Source of the DNA: Chloroflexota bacterium
Lineage (GTDB): Bacteria > Chloroflexota > UBA11872
Direction of reading: 5' to 3'
Assembly: GCA_022821905.1 (NCBI GenBank)
Contig: JAJECS010000029.1
Location: 1-64,000 of the forward strand
DNA: 64,000 bases
Part shown: one piece after another, positions 37,793-46,294 of the stretch
Layout: the number at the start of each line of letters is the position of its first letter
How positions within the stretch are numbered: position 1 is the stretch's first letter
The notes under the pieces: model-generated
Seen by the model: only the letters and a program-made list of their open reading frames with translations
Told to the model about the DNA's origin: nothing
The model's database searches: none
Position numbers and translations under genes: made by a program

Positions 37793-37990
37793 GTGGCTGA
37801 CGAGCCCCACGAGCACATCTTCCAAGAGATCTACCAGAGCGATACGGTCGCGATCTCCGAGGAGACGACCCACCAGACGATCACCGTGGAGCTGTTCGAC
37901 CGCGGCATCGTCATCCACATGGAACGCGACGAAACGCTCGAGTTGGCGCGGGCATTCACAGCCGCCAGCCGGTATCTCGACGAGACTTAA
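37793..37990 (+). CDS. Small conserved-looking protein, 65 aa
   Basis: A short acidic protein starting with GTG, with GAGAGG 8 bases upstream. The sequence is regular, with strands ITVELF and IVIHME and a final helix LELARAFTAASRYL, which suggests a real small alpha/beta protein rather than noise. The family is not recognised. It lies upstream of groES on the same strand with 165 bases between, in which the groES promoter sits. Confidence 0.6.
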   Translation: MADEPHEHIFQEIYQSDTVAISEETTHQTITVELFDRGIVIHMERDETLELARAFTAASRYLDET

Positions 37991-38032
37991 CGCTGGGTTG
38001 GGCGGCGGAAGTGCGGAATTCGCGCTTGCCCA

Positions 38033-38061
38033 TTGAGCCAGCCACGCGTCTTGGCTAGAAT
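38033..38061 (+). promoter_or_regulatory. Promoter for groES-groEL
   Basis: TTGAGC (38033-38038) and TAGAAT (38056-38061) are separated by exactly 17 bases and stand 95 bases before the groES ATG, a good sigma-70-type promoter. No CIRCE inverted repeat (TTAGCACTC...GAGTGCTAA) is present, so HrcA control is not supported. Confidence 0.55.
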
Positions 38062-38155
38062 TGGCACTTGCCCGGTTCGGCGACCACCCAACCATGATTG
38101 CGCGTTCGCGCGACGCCGTCCCGGAACGTCAGCGTGTTGTACGGAGGAGATCTGA

Positions 38156-38458
38156 ATGTCTGAAGTGGCGACGAAGGTCCGCCCGATGGGTGACCGCATC
38201 CTGATCCGGCCCGTGAGCCGTGAGGAAACGACCAAGAGCGGGCTGGTTCTGCCGGATACCGCCAAAGAGAAGCCCATGGAGGGCGAGGTGCTGGCGGTCG
38301 GCCGCGGTCGGACGACCGACGACGGCACCGTGGTCGAAGTGGACGTGAAGGAAGGCGACCTGGTGCTGTTCGCCAAGTACTCGGGCACCGAAGTTCGAAT
38401 CGATGACTCAGACCTTCTCATCATTGCGGAGCGCGACCTGCTGGCGGTCCTCAGCTAG
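38156..38458 (+). CDS. groES: Co-chaperonin GroES
   Basis: A 100-residue Cpn10. It forms the heptameric lid of the chaperonin. It contains VRPMGDRILIRPV, the mobile loop TTKSGLVLPDTAKEKP (the IVL-type GroEL contact is GLVLP), and the roof/core VLFAKYSGTEVRIDD. A strong GGAGGA site precedes the ATG. The groEL-like gene follows directly. Confidence 0.95.
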   Translation: MSEVATKVRPMGDRILIRPVSREETTKSGLVLPDTAKEKPMEGEVLAVGRGRTTDDGTVVEVDVKEGDLVLFAKYSGTEVRIDDSDLLIIAERDLLAVLS

Positions 38459-38547
38459 CCCGCGGTTCCGCGGAGGCCGTAGCGGTCGCTTCCCCTAGCA
38501 CCGCGCGGCCGAAGCTGGTTCGCTTTGGCACGCCCGCTCGCGAGGCA

Positions 38548-40140
38548 TTGCGAGCGGGCGTAGACCTTGCCGCCAATCTGATCGGGGCCACGCTCGGCCC
38601 GGGCGGGCGCAACGTGGCCTACGCGCGAAGCATGGGCGCCCCGAGGCTGACCAACGACGGGGCCACCATCGCGAACGAGCTGGAAGAGGTGCGCGATCCG
38701 GTCCTGGATCTCGGCCTCCAGCTCATGCGCCGCGCGGCGCAGACGGCCGACGACAGGGGCGGCGACGGCACGACGACCGCGGTGGTGCTGGCCCAGGCCA
38801 TCGTTCACCGGGGTCTCTACAACATCGCGGCCGGGGCCAACGGCGCGCGCCTGCGCGAGGGTCTGGAGCGCGGGTTCGAGGCGGCGGCCGCGGCGCTGCG
38901 CGACCTTGCCCGTCCGGTGGAGTCGACCGAGCAGCTGGGGCACGTGGCCACGGTGTCCTCGGAAGACGCGCCGATGGGACGCATGATTGCCGACGTGGCG
39001 GCGGCGGTGGGTCCGGACGGACTGATCCTGGCCGACTATCACCGCGGTACCAAGCGCCTCGAAGCCCGGTACATCGACGGCATGCAGATCGACCGCGGCT
39101 GGCTCTCGCCGCTCTTCAACGAAGGCGCCGATCGCATCCAGGTGACGCTGGAGCAGCCCTACGTGCTCCTGACCGATCGCGACCTGGACCATGAGCGCGA
39201 CCTGGTCCCGGTGCTCGACCAGGTGCGCGCCAGCGGACCGGCGACGATCCTGGTGGTGGCCCGGAACGTGCGGGACCGCGCGCTGCACCTGCTGCTGCAA
39301 AACCGCGCCCAGGGACGACTCAACGTCATCGCCGTCAAGGCCCCCTCGTTCGGCACGGAGATGCGCGAGATGCTGGAAGACCTGGCGGCGCTGACCGGCG
39401 CCACCGTGGTATCGGAAGGCTTGGGCGCGACCTGGGACGACGTGCCGCTGGAATGGCTGGGCCGCTGTCGCCGCGCCGTGGTGAATCGGACGACCACGGT
39501 GATCCTGGAAGGCGAGGGACGCGAGCCCGAGATCCGGGACCGGCAACGGCAAATCCGGGCGCAGATCGCGCAGGCGCACACCGACGTGGACCGCCGGCGG
39601 CTCGAGCGCCGCGTGGCGCGCCTGGGCGAAGCGGTGGGCATGATTCTGGTCGGCGGCATCACCGAGCAGGAGCGCCGGGCGCGCAAGGACAAGGCCGACG
39701 ACGCCGTGGCCGCGGTGCGCCGCGCCCGCGAAGACGGAGTGGTACCCGGCGGCGGCGCGGCCTATCTGCGGGCGCAGGAGGCCGTCGCGCGCGAAGCCGA
39801 TGCGCTCACCGGGGACGCCGCCACCGGCGCGCGCACCCTGCACGACGCGCTGGAAGCGCCGCTCCGGCGAATCGCCAGAAACGCCGGTGAGCGGCCATCG
39901 GTGGTCCTGGATCGCGTGCGGCGAATGGAGCCATGGGGAACCTGGGACGCGCTGCAGCGCCAATACGTGGACGCCTACACCGGCGGCCTCCTCGATCCGC
40001 TGGCGACGAAACTTTCCTCGCTGCAAGCCGCCGTCAGCGTGGGCCAAATGGTGCTAACCACCGACGCCATAGTCTGCGAGAAACGATCCGTGCCGGTCCC
40101 CCGAACGCCTCGCCCCGCCGCCTCGCGCGGGCCGTTTTAG
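38548..40140 (+). CDS. groEL: Divergent GroEL-like chaperonin (Cpn60)
   Basis: About 530 residues from the first standard start (TTG 38548). The ATPase site GDGTTT is kept, as is the catalytic Asp in the KADDAV block and the VPGGGAAYL segment. Apical-domain residues are divergent, and the C-terminus lacks a GGM tail, ending in Pro/Arg-rich residues. The frame is clearly chaperonin before the TTG: codons from 38512 read KLVRFGTPAREA, the usual KxxxFGxxAR start region. No ATG, GTG or TTG exists there; CTG at 38515 is the only plausible initiator. Together with groES it forms a two-gene operon; a second, canonical groEL probably exists elsewhere. Confidence 0.88.
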   Translation: MRAGVDLAANLIGATLGPGGRNVAYARSMGAPRLTNDGATIANELEEVRDPVLDLGLQLMRRAAQTADDRGGDGTTTAVVLAQAIVHRGLYNIAAGANGARLREGLERGFEAAAAALRDLARPVESTEQLGHVATVSSEDAPMGRMIADVAAAVGPDGLILADYHRGTKRLEARYIDGMQIDRGWLSPLFNEGADRIQVTLEQPYVLLTDRDLDHERDLVPVLDQVRASGPATILVVARNVRDRALHLLLQNRAQGRLNVIAVKAPSFGTEMREMLEDLAALTGATVVSEGLGATWDDVPLEWLGRCRRAVVNRTTTVILEGEGREPEIRDRQRQIRAQIAQAHTDVDRRRLERRVARLGEAVGMILVGGITEQERRARKDKADDAVAAVRRAREDGVVPGGGAAYLRAQEAVAREADALTGDAATGARTLHDALEAPLRRIARNAGERPSVVLDRVRRMEPWGTWDALQRQYVDAYTGGLLDPLATKLSSLQAAVSVGQMVLTTDAIVCEKRSVPVPRTPRPAASRGPF

Positions 40141-40192
40141 GAAACCTCAGACAAAGCGCCGATCCCCCTCCGCTATTCCGCCGTCCGACTCC

Positions 40193-40219
40193 GTCATTCC
40201 CGCGGAGGCGGGAATCCAG
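40193..40219. repeat. R1 dispersed palindrome
   Basis: GTCATTCCCGCG-GAG-GCGGGAATCCAG lies after groEL. It is the same family as 37642-37700 and 46205-46229. Confidence 0.75.
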
Positions 40220-40258
40220 TTCGGCGGACAACACTTTCGGTCACTCCGCCGTCCGACT

Positions 40259-40291
40259 CCCTCTCCTGAGGGAGAGGGTCGGGGTGAGGGG
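40259..40291. repeat. R2 dispersed repeat, left boundary of the defence pair
   Basis: CCCTCTCCTGAGGGAGAGGG is followed by TCGGGGTGAGGG. This is the reverse complement of the copy at 44801-44833. The two copies face each other across the FRG and restriction-modification genes. Confidence 0.75.
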
Positions 40292-40321
40292 TCGCCCCTA
40301 TTGCAAGTTGCAGAGGTCTCG

Positions 40322-43300
40322 CTAGGAGGACTCCACCGAGGGAAAGGGCAGGCCCACTTCATCGATCGCTGCCATCAGACGGATGGTCTCGCGCTGGGCG
40401 GCGGCGATGCGGCCGTAGTGGTGCAGGTCGTCGAAACTGAGTTCGCGGCCCTTACGGTCCTTCAACCACTGGTGCAGCGGCTGGTATCCGCCGATGCGGA
40501 ATTCCCAGACCTCGGGGGCGATGCCGTCGAAGTACTGGCCGCGTATGGCCGGTCGGGCACCTCTCGCGCGACGGCTGGTGTTGATGTATACCCGGCCCTG
40601 CGCAACTGGCTCCGACTCGCCGCTCGGAGTCGTGCCGGTCGGGACGTATTTGGGATGCCCCTGCTGTACCACATTGTCGCCGGGAACCGGAAATCCGAGG
40701 GTTGGCGCGTCCAGCACGGGGACTTCAAGCAAATGGACGCCTGTGAGTTGCCGCCCCAGCGAAGCCAAGGCGCGGAATTGACCCAGGTCGCTCGGCGAGG
40801 GAACACGCGCAAAATCGGCGCGCAGGAACTGGGCGTATCGCTCGCGGTACTTGCGAGAGTGCAAGACCGCGTAGATGTAGTGGAACACGTCTTCGGGGCC
40901 AAGGCTGGATTCCAGGTCGCCGCGCCCGTCACAAACGAACTCCAGCCCCAAGCGCTCGGCCAACTCGGCCGTGAACTTTGGATCGAAGTTCGGCCGCCGC
41001 GCGCCGCGTTGGTAGAGACCCTGTTCGATTTCCTGTTCCGATGGATAAAGATATAGAGGAAAGAGATAGTTCACTTCCTTGAGCGATACAGTATGGTGTT
41101 GAACAATATTCCTGCTAATGAAGACGTGCTCGAAACCGCCTTGTATTTCAAGTGATCTTGTAGTGGACATTCCTATGTTTGACCCTGAAATCATATGCCG
41201 CATCACTTCTTTGCGAGGTCTCCAAATGAAACCCTGACTGTTCCCTGTATAGAAAGTGTACCGTGTGTCGAAGGGACGGTAAAGTATAGGTGTTACAAGC
41301 CTATCTTCGAGCCTTGAATTATTAAGGTCGTCTTGAGCTAGCTGAACGGTCCATCCACCAGCGTCCTGTCGAAGTCGGTACTTAGATCTGGCGATTTCTG
41401 GCGGTTGTACAGCAAAGTCGCGGACGACCTTCATCATTTCAGCGGATGTGTGCTGAACCGTCAGCTTATCTCGAGCAGTTAAGACGCCGGTCGAGTTGAC
41501 GGACATAATCTCGGTGATTCTAGGCCAATTCCCGTATTCTGATTCCAGATCTGTAGCCCAGTGCTGGAACAGGTAGTTGGGTGAAGCAGGCTCAAGTTCT
41601 TCCCAGGTGGTCGTGGTGATGTCCGACTGAGCCAGCGCTGCGTACTTGCCCTCTTGCTCACCCCACAAGTCGGCATGGCGGACTCTGGCCGGCCCCCTTT
41701 TGCCCGGTTCTTTAACGAAGATTCCAATGGCGACGCCTTGTTGAATGTCGAATACGTTCTCGTCCACGCCGCCGTCGGGTGTGCGCTCGCGCAGCTTGAC
41801 GCTTCCGTGCAAGTCGAGCACATATATGTCGGTGAAGGCGTCCATCAGCTGCTGACGCATGCCGCGAAAAGTCGGGTTGTTTAGATATCTGTGATTGGTA
41901 ATGAAGGCCAGGATACCCGCACGTGATTGCTGGATGCGCCACTGGCCGAAGCGAATGAATTTCACGTAGTCGTCTTGAAGCCAGCTGCGACTTTTCTCAC
42001 CATAGTGCAACCCATCGACTATCTTGTAGTCCTCGATTAGTTTGCCAATCCAGGTCAACGTGCCATTCCTGCGGCTCTCATTGGCCGAACTGCCGGAGTA
42101 CGGAGGATTGCCTAGCACCACCATGATCGGCAGGTCGCGCTTCACGCTGGCTGCGGCGCGGGCCTCCGCGGTCAGGGCCCGGAGCGGGCCGAACATGGTC
42201 GGTGCCTGGTCCTCGCCAGGCTCCAGTGTGTTGGTCAGGTACACCCCGAGGCGCTCACCGGCGTCGACGGGATAGGCCCAGTCGGCCCGCGCGGCCTGAG
42301 GCATGTCCAAGGCTGCCAGTTGCATACCCAGCTTGAGGTGGGCCATTGCATAGGCCGCCATAAGAAGCTCGAAGCCGAACAACCGTGGCAGCAGGTGTTC
42401 CTTGACGTAGCCGCGCCACATACCGGCACGGCCACGGGCCTCGTAGTAGTCACGGATGTGGTCGACGACGGCGTAGAGGAACGAGCCGGTGCCGCAGGCG
42501 GGGTCCAACACCAGCACGCGGTGCGCCTCGCGCTCATTGCCGTCGTGGTCCGAATAGTGCGTCATCTCGTGGTCCGCCAGGCCCTCGCGGCAGTCGAACT
42601 GCTCCCGCAGCAGGTGGTCAACTGAGCGCACGATGTAGGAAATCACCGGCTCCGGCGTGTAGTACACCCCGCGCCCCTTCCGCAGCGCCGGATCGTAGGC
42701 GGCCAAGAAGGTCTCGTAGAAGTGCATGATCGGGTCTAGGCGCACGCCGCGCCGGCCGAAGTCCGCCAGCACTGCTTCTAGGTCGGCGGTTCCCAAAAGC
42801 TGCGCCAGGTCATCCACGAAGCTGGCAAAGGGCTCGCTTCGCAGGTCAGGGCCGGCCACCACGGCGAAGACCTGCCGGATGAACGGGTTGGCGGCGGGGA
42901 TGTCGTGGGCAGCGTCCTGCCAGCGGAACGGACCCGATGCGTGGTTCACGCGCGCGGCGAACAGGCCGTAGGCCAGAGTCTGGGCGAACATATCGGCGAA
43001 GGTGTCTTCTGCCAGGTCGGGAACCAGCGCCTGTTTCGACGCGGCGTACAAGTCGCGCACGCCCTGCGATAGTTGATCTTGCTTGAACCCCTCCCCCACG
43101 ATGCTGCGGATCATGTGTGAAATGCGCGCCATGCGCTCGGCCAGCTCGTGAGCGTTGCCCACCGGCTCTATGGGCCGCTGGTAGAAGGCGGTAAGGAGCT
43201 CGCGTGTCTCCTGCTCCCCTCGCCGATCCAGGGTCAGCCCGCCGATCGTGTCTTCCGCTAGTTGGGCAGTTCTCAGGCGCTCGCGGTCTACATACCAGCG

Positions 43301-43663
43301 GAACTCGGTGTAATTTGTCAGCACTAGGTTGGGTAGCGAATCCCGATACCGCCTGAGCTGCTGCCCATTTGGTGTGCTCGGGTTGCGCCGGTCGCTGTCC
43401 CGCTCGATGGCGCTCAGGTCGACGCCTATATCCTTGGCCTCGACGTAACCGATGGTCGAATGGCCGGCGGATTTCTTGGTGACCACGAAGTCCGGCGCGC
43501 CGCAGTCAATGTGCTGCGGTTCGTTGGTTGCCTCGACATCGCGGTCGGCAGCTTCAAGCAGCCGCTCCAGGGCCGGCCGGTGCGTGTGCTCCGTGGCATT
43601 GCCGAGGTCGAGCTTGTCACGCAGCTCCCGCACGTATACGCGGAAGGGACTTGGGGGTGGCAT
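40322..43663 (-). CDS. Single-chain type IIG/ISP-like restriction-modification enzyme
   Basis: A 1113-residue protein. The N-terminal PD-(D/E)xK nuclease-like region has D58 in GAPDFV and E75-x-K77 in YVEAKD. An alpha-helical linker leads to an N6-adenine methyltransferase with motif I DPACGTGSF (387-395) and motif IV NPPY (519-522). The C-terminal half (about 650-1113) resembles the specificity domain of type ISP enzymes. No helicase (DEAD or Walker) is present, unlike LlaGI-type ISP enzymes. It should methylate and cut DNA in one chain. It lies 6 bases after the FRG gene in the same operon. Codon use in 41050-41650 is AT-richer, suggesting transfer of a specificity region. Confidence 0.85.
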   Translation of the reverse strand: MPPPSPFRVYVRELRDKLDLGNATEHTHRPALERLLEAADRDVEATNEPQHIDCGAPDFVVTKKSAGHSTIGYVEAKDIGVDLSAIERDSDRRNPSTPNGQQLRRYRDSLPNLVLTNYTEFRWYVDRERLRTAQLAEDTIGGLTLDRRGEQETRELLTAFYQRPIEPVGNAHELAERMARISHMIRSIVGEGFKQDQLSQGVRDLYAASKQALVPDLAEDTFADMFAQTLAYGLFAARVNHASGPFRWQDAAHDIPAANPFIRQVFAVVAGPDLRSEPFASFVDDLAQLLGTADLEAVLADFGRRGVRLDPIMHFYETFLAAYDPALRKGRGVYYTPEPVISYIVRSVDHLLREQFDCREGLADHEMTHYSDHDGNEREAHRVLVLDPACGTGSFLYAVVDHIRDYYEARGRAGMWRGYVKEHLLPRLFGFELLMAAYAMAHLKLGMQLAALDMPQAARADWAYPVDAGERLGVYLTNTLEPGEDQAPTMFGPLRALTAEARAAASVKRDLPIMVVLGNPPYSGSSANESRRNGTLTWIGKLIEDYKIVDGLHYGEKSRSWLQDDYVKFIRFGQWRIQQSRAGILAFITNHRYLNNPTFRGMRQQLMDAFTDIYVLDLHGSVKLRERTPDGGVDENVFDIQQGVAIGIFVKEPGKRGPARVRHADLWGEQEGKYAALAQSDITTTTWEELEPASPNYLFQHWATDLESEYGNWPRITEIMSVNSTGVLTARDKLTVQHTSAEMMKVVRDFAVQPPEIARSKYRLRQDAGGWTVQLAQDDLNNSRLEDRLVTPILYRPFDTRYTFYTGNSQGFIWRPRKEVMRHMISGSNIGMSTTRSLEIQGGFEHVFISRNIVQHHTVSLKEVNYLFPLYLYPSEQEIEQGLYQRGARRPNFDPKFTAELAERLGLEFVCDGRGDLESSLGPEDVFHYIYAVLHSRKYRERYAQFLRADFARVPSPSDLGQFRALASLGRQLTGVHLLEVPVLDAPTLGFPVPGDNVVQQGHPKYVPTGTTPSGESEPVAQGRVYINTSRRARGARPAIRGQYFDGIAPEVWEFRIGGYQPLHQWLKDRKGRELSFDDLHHYGRIAAAQRETIRLMAAIDEVGLPFPSVESS

Positions 43664-43669
43664 TCTTGG

Positions 43670-44575
43670 CTAATGGTCCCTGGGCAACAGGTACCCTGTT
43701 GATGGGGCACCGAACGAACCTTCATTCCTAAAAAACCGCCAATCGGGCTCCATATTCACTTGGAGTGCGGCACCCTGAGGATCTGGGAACACAGTCCCAT
43801 AATGAATGTTCATGCGTTCAAGATCGGAAAGCGGAGCACTAAGTTCCTGCATATTTGAACATGGAATCTCATACCGCTCTAGCGTGCCGACAATATCTTT
43901 CGACGACAGATATTCTTCCACATCAGTATGTCCGTCGTGCTCGAGGCGGGTAAATACACCCTGCTGGGCCCGTTGTCTGTGGAGATCATATCTTGCATTG
44001 TCAATGAGATCAAACTCGCCTTCCGAAAATACCTTTATCCGTTCTGAACTTCCACGCGCCAGCTCGCGATCATACACCAGCTCCCATACAACTACATGTT
44101 TATCTGAATGTAGATTGCCGAGTGTCCACGTTAAATCATTGTAACGCCTCTCAAATTCCATCCTCTCGACAAATGCCCAGAAGGCAGCAATGAATGGGCT
44201 GCGTGACCAATCAAGCAGCGGCGTCTCCAGGCCGTAGTGCCTGCCCAAGGCCCACCAGTCGTTGTCCTCATTAGGTGCTATGGGTGGCATGTCGGGCATT
44301 GTCCTAGCCATGTGTTTGAATTGGTTGAGGGGTCGGTCGCGGTGGCTTTCGTACTCAATGCGCGATCTGTATGTGGCAGAGCGGGTTGGATAACCGTAGC
44401 GGTTAAGTTTTCGTTCCCAGGTGGACGACAGCTTCCAGTCTGGATCAGCGTGGCCGCGGAAAATACGTTGGCCGTATCCCTTAGCGGCTGTCGGCCTGAG
44501 TTCCTGGATAAACTCGTCCCAGGATTTGCACGGCGTGAGCACAGTGCCTGAGGGCAGAATCGTGCGTTTGGGCAA
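43670..44575 (-). CDS. FRG-domain protein
   Basis: A 301-residue protein. FRGHADPDWKL at 39-49 is the FRG signature, and HYGLETPLLDWSRSP (113-127) is the second conserved block typical of FRG domains. The family's function is unsettled; it is often found in mobile or defence contexts. AT-richer DNA than the neighbours and the adjacent nuclease/methyltransferase suggest a horizontally acquired defence module. The stop is 6 bases before the restriction-modification start codon, so the two genes are co-transcribed. Confidence 0.85.
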   Translation of the reverse strand: MPKRTILPSGTVLTPCKSWDEFIQELRPTAAKGYGQRIFRGHADPDWKLSSTWERKLNRYGYPTRSATYRSRIEYESHRDRPLNQFKHMARTMPDMPPIAPNEDNDWWALGRHYGLETPLLDWSRSPFIAAFWAFVERMEFERRYNDLTWTLGNLHSDKHVVVWELVYDRELARGSSERIKVFSEGEFDLIDNARYDLHRQRAQQGVFTRLEHDGHTDVEEYLSSKDIVGTLERYEIPCSNMQELSAPLSDLERMNIHYGTVFPDPQGAALQVNMEPDWRFFRNEGSFGAPSTGYLLPRDH

Positions 44576-44693
44576 TGCAACAAGCCTCGGTAAACAAGGA
44601 AGCCGAGGCTGATTCTACCCCGCGCGGTTATTGTGGACCGATCAGCGTCTGGTAGTTGGGGGGACGCATGAGTCGCCCCTGCCGCTGGACTAC

Positions 44694-44723
44694 GGGTTTT
44701 ACTTCGTTGACGAAGTTAAACCC
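44694..44723. repeat. Inverted repeat upstream of the FRG gene
   Basis: GGGTTTTACTTCG and CGAAGTTAAACCC pair with one mismatch around TTGA, giving a strong hairpin on either strand. It lies about 120 bases upstream of the FRG start codon and could be a terminator-like or protein-binding site; no T-run. Confidence 0.6.
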
Positions 44724-44800
44724 CGAACATGCAAAAAACTCCTGCCCCAATCTGTTCGCCCTGCGCCTGTCGCACGGGCAATCGACCGGATTGGGGCGCC

Positions 44801-44833
44801 CCCTCACCCCGACCCTCTCCCCGAGGGAGAGGG
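44801..44833. repeat. R2 dispersed repeat, right boundary of the defence pair
   Basis: CCCTCACCCCGACCCTCTCC is followed by CCGAGGGAGAGGG. It is inverted with respect to the copy at 40259-40291 and the same family as 46104-46136. Confidence 0.75.
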
Positions 44834-44989
44834 AGCCGGACTCGAATGGGGAGAGGGGACTAGCCCGCCCGTGTGCCACGATGACGCCGCGCGCTGTGCT
44901 GTCACCTGAGGCGAACCCTGCTGCCGGAACCATTTGATTTCGAGCCGTCGCTGAGTGCCGCCGGTCGGCGGCGCGGGCGCGGCAGCGCG

Positions 44990-46141
44990 ATGGTCTCTCC
45001 GGGGCGGTCGAGCGGTCCCATGGTGGCGGACCTGACGGTGGGTCAGCCGGCGGTTGAGGTGCTGCCGCTAGAAGAGCTGGCGGAGGCGGCGCGAGCGGCG
45101 CTGCCCGGCAATTCCAAGGCGCTGCTGTATACGCAAACCGAGGGCGCGGTGGAGCTGATCGACGTGGTGCGGGCCAAGCTGCGGCACTACGAAGGACTGG
45201 ACCTCGACCGCGACCAGATCGCCATCACCAGCGGTTCGAGCCAGGCGATCGACCTGGTGCTGCGGACGTTCACCGACCTCGATGGACCGCTGGCGCTGGA
45301 TGTCGTGTCGTACGGCGCCATTCCGGCACGCCGGCTGACCGGTCGCGTGGACCACATTCCGTTCGACGACGAGGGACCGCAGCCGGAGGCCGTCGCCCGG
45401 CATGCCCGTGCGCTCGACCGGCCGTTCGTGTACTACACCATGCCGACGTTTCAGAACCCGATGGGCCTGACCACCGGCGTGGCTCGCCGCCGCGAGCTGC
45501 TCGAAGTCTGCCGCACGGCGGGCGTTCCGATCCTCGAGGACGACGCCTACTACGAGCTGCGCTATGAGGGCGAGCGGGTGCCGTCGCTCTTGGAGCTGGA
45601 CGGCGGCAGCGGCCTCGTGGTGCGGACGGGCACGTTTTCCAAGGTTCTCGGGGCCGGCATTCGCCTCGGCTGGATGGCGAGCTCGGCGCCGCTGATCGAC
45701 CGGGTGCTGCGACTGAAGCCGGACAGCGGCACCAGCCCCTTCGCCTCGGCCATCGCGGCGCGGTTCATGCAGGACCACATGGAGTCGCAGATCGCGCGGG
45801 TGCGGGCGTTCTATCGGGACAAGCGGGACCTGATCATGGAGTCGCTCGACCGCCATCTCGAGGATCGGGCGACGTGGCAGACTCCGGCGGGCGGCTTCTT
45901 CGTGTGGATCACGTTCGACCCGTCGCTCGACGTGGCGGCGATCGTGCGTGAGTGCGCCGAGCGCGGCGTGCGCGTGCGCAGCGGCGCGGAGTTTCGGGTG
46001 GACGGGGACACGCGCCACGCCATTCGGCTGGCGTTCAGTCACACTGAGCCGCAGGCTATCGAGAGAGGTGTGGAAATCTTGGGCGAGGTGGTGGCGGGGA
46101 AAACCCCTCACCCCAACCCTCTCCCACAAGGGGACCTTTGA
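44990..46141 (+). CDS. PLP-dependent aminotransferase (class I/II)
   Basis: A 383-residue fold-type I aminotransferase, like 2-aminoadipate or MocR-type transaminases without the DNA-binding domain. The PLP lysine is K218 in TFSKVLGAG, the ring-stacking and pyridine contacts are N156, D185 and Y188, and the phosphate Arg is R225 in GIRLGW. The last 13 residues (KTPHPNPLPQGDL) are encoded by an R2 dispersed repeat, so the true C-terminus has been extended by it. It heads the run of Ldh2 and cysteine-synthase-like genes but is 153 bases away from them. Confidence 0.87.
   Translation: MVSPGRSSGPMVADLTVGQPAVEVLPLEELAEAARAALPGNSKALLYTQTEGAVELIDVVRAKLRHYEGLDLDRDQIAITSGSSQAIDLVLRTFTDLDGPLALDVVSYGAIPARRLTGRVDHIPFDDEGPQPEAVARHARALDRPFVYYTMPTFQNPMGLTTGVARRRELLEVCRTAGVPILEDDAYYELRYEGERVPSLLELDGGSGLVVRTGTFSKVLGAGIRLGWMASSAPLIDRVLRLKPDSGTSPFASAIAARFMQDHMESQIARVRAFYRDKRDLIMESLDRHLEDRATWQTPAGGFFVWITFDPSLDVAAIVRECAERGVRVRSGAEFRVDGDTRHAIRLAFSHTEPQAIERGVEILGEVVAGKTPHPNPLPQGDL
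46104..46136. repeat. R2 dispersed repeat inside the aminotransferase 3' end
   Basis: CCCCTCACCCCAACCCTCTC is followed by CCACAAGGGGACC. It encodes TPHPNPLPQGD in the aminotransferase frame and supplies the sequence just before its stop. Confidence 0.8.
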
Positions 46142-46204
46142 GTAATTCGGGCAGACGAAGACTGAGCCTGCGAATCCCGTCCGCCCCCAGGTTCAATGAT
46201 GGGT

Positions 46205-46229
46205 GGATTCCCGCCTTCGCGGGAATGAC
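46205..46229. repeat. R1 dispersed palindrome
   Basis: GGATTCCCGC-CTTC-GCGGGAATGAC lies between the aminotransferase and the first Ldh2 gene. Same family as 37642-37700 and 40193-40219. Confidence 0.75.
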
Positions 46230-46294
46230 GAAAGGGTTGTGCCGAGGTTTCCGCAAGGGTAGGGGGAGCCGCGCGAAGGAATGACTGAACCAAC

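Larger units (their letters stand above)
44576..44989. other. Gap of about 410 bases with repeats, no gene
   Basis: I see no convincing gene. It holds an imperfect 13-base palindrome (44694-44723) and an R2 repeat (44801-44833). It is the shared upstream region of the FRG gene (minus strand) and of the aminotransferase (plus strand), so promoters should lie here, but I see no clear -35/-10 pair. Confidence 0.6.

Noticed and set aside
38080-38155. CIRCE element before groES
   Set aside because: No TTAGCACTC/GAGTGCTAA arms are present; only a sigma-70-type promoter is supported.
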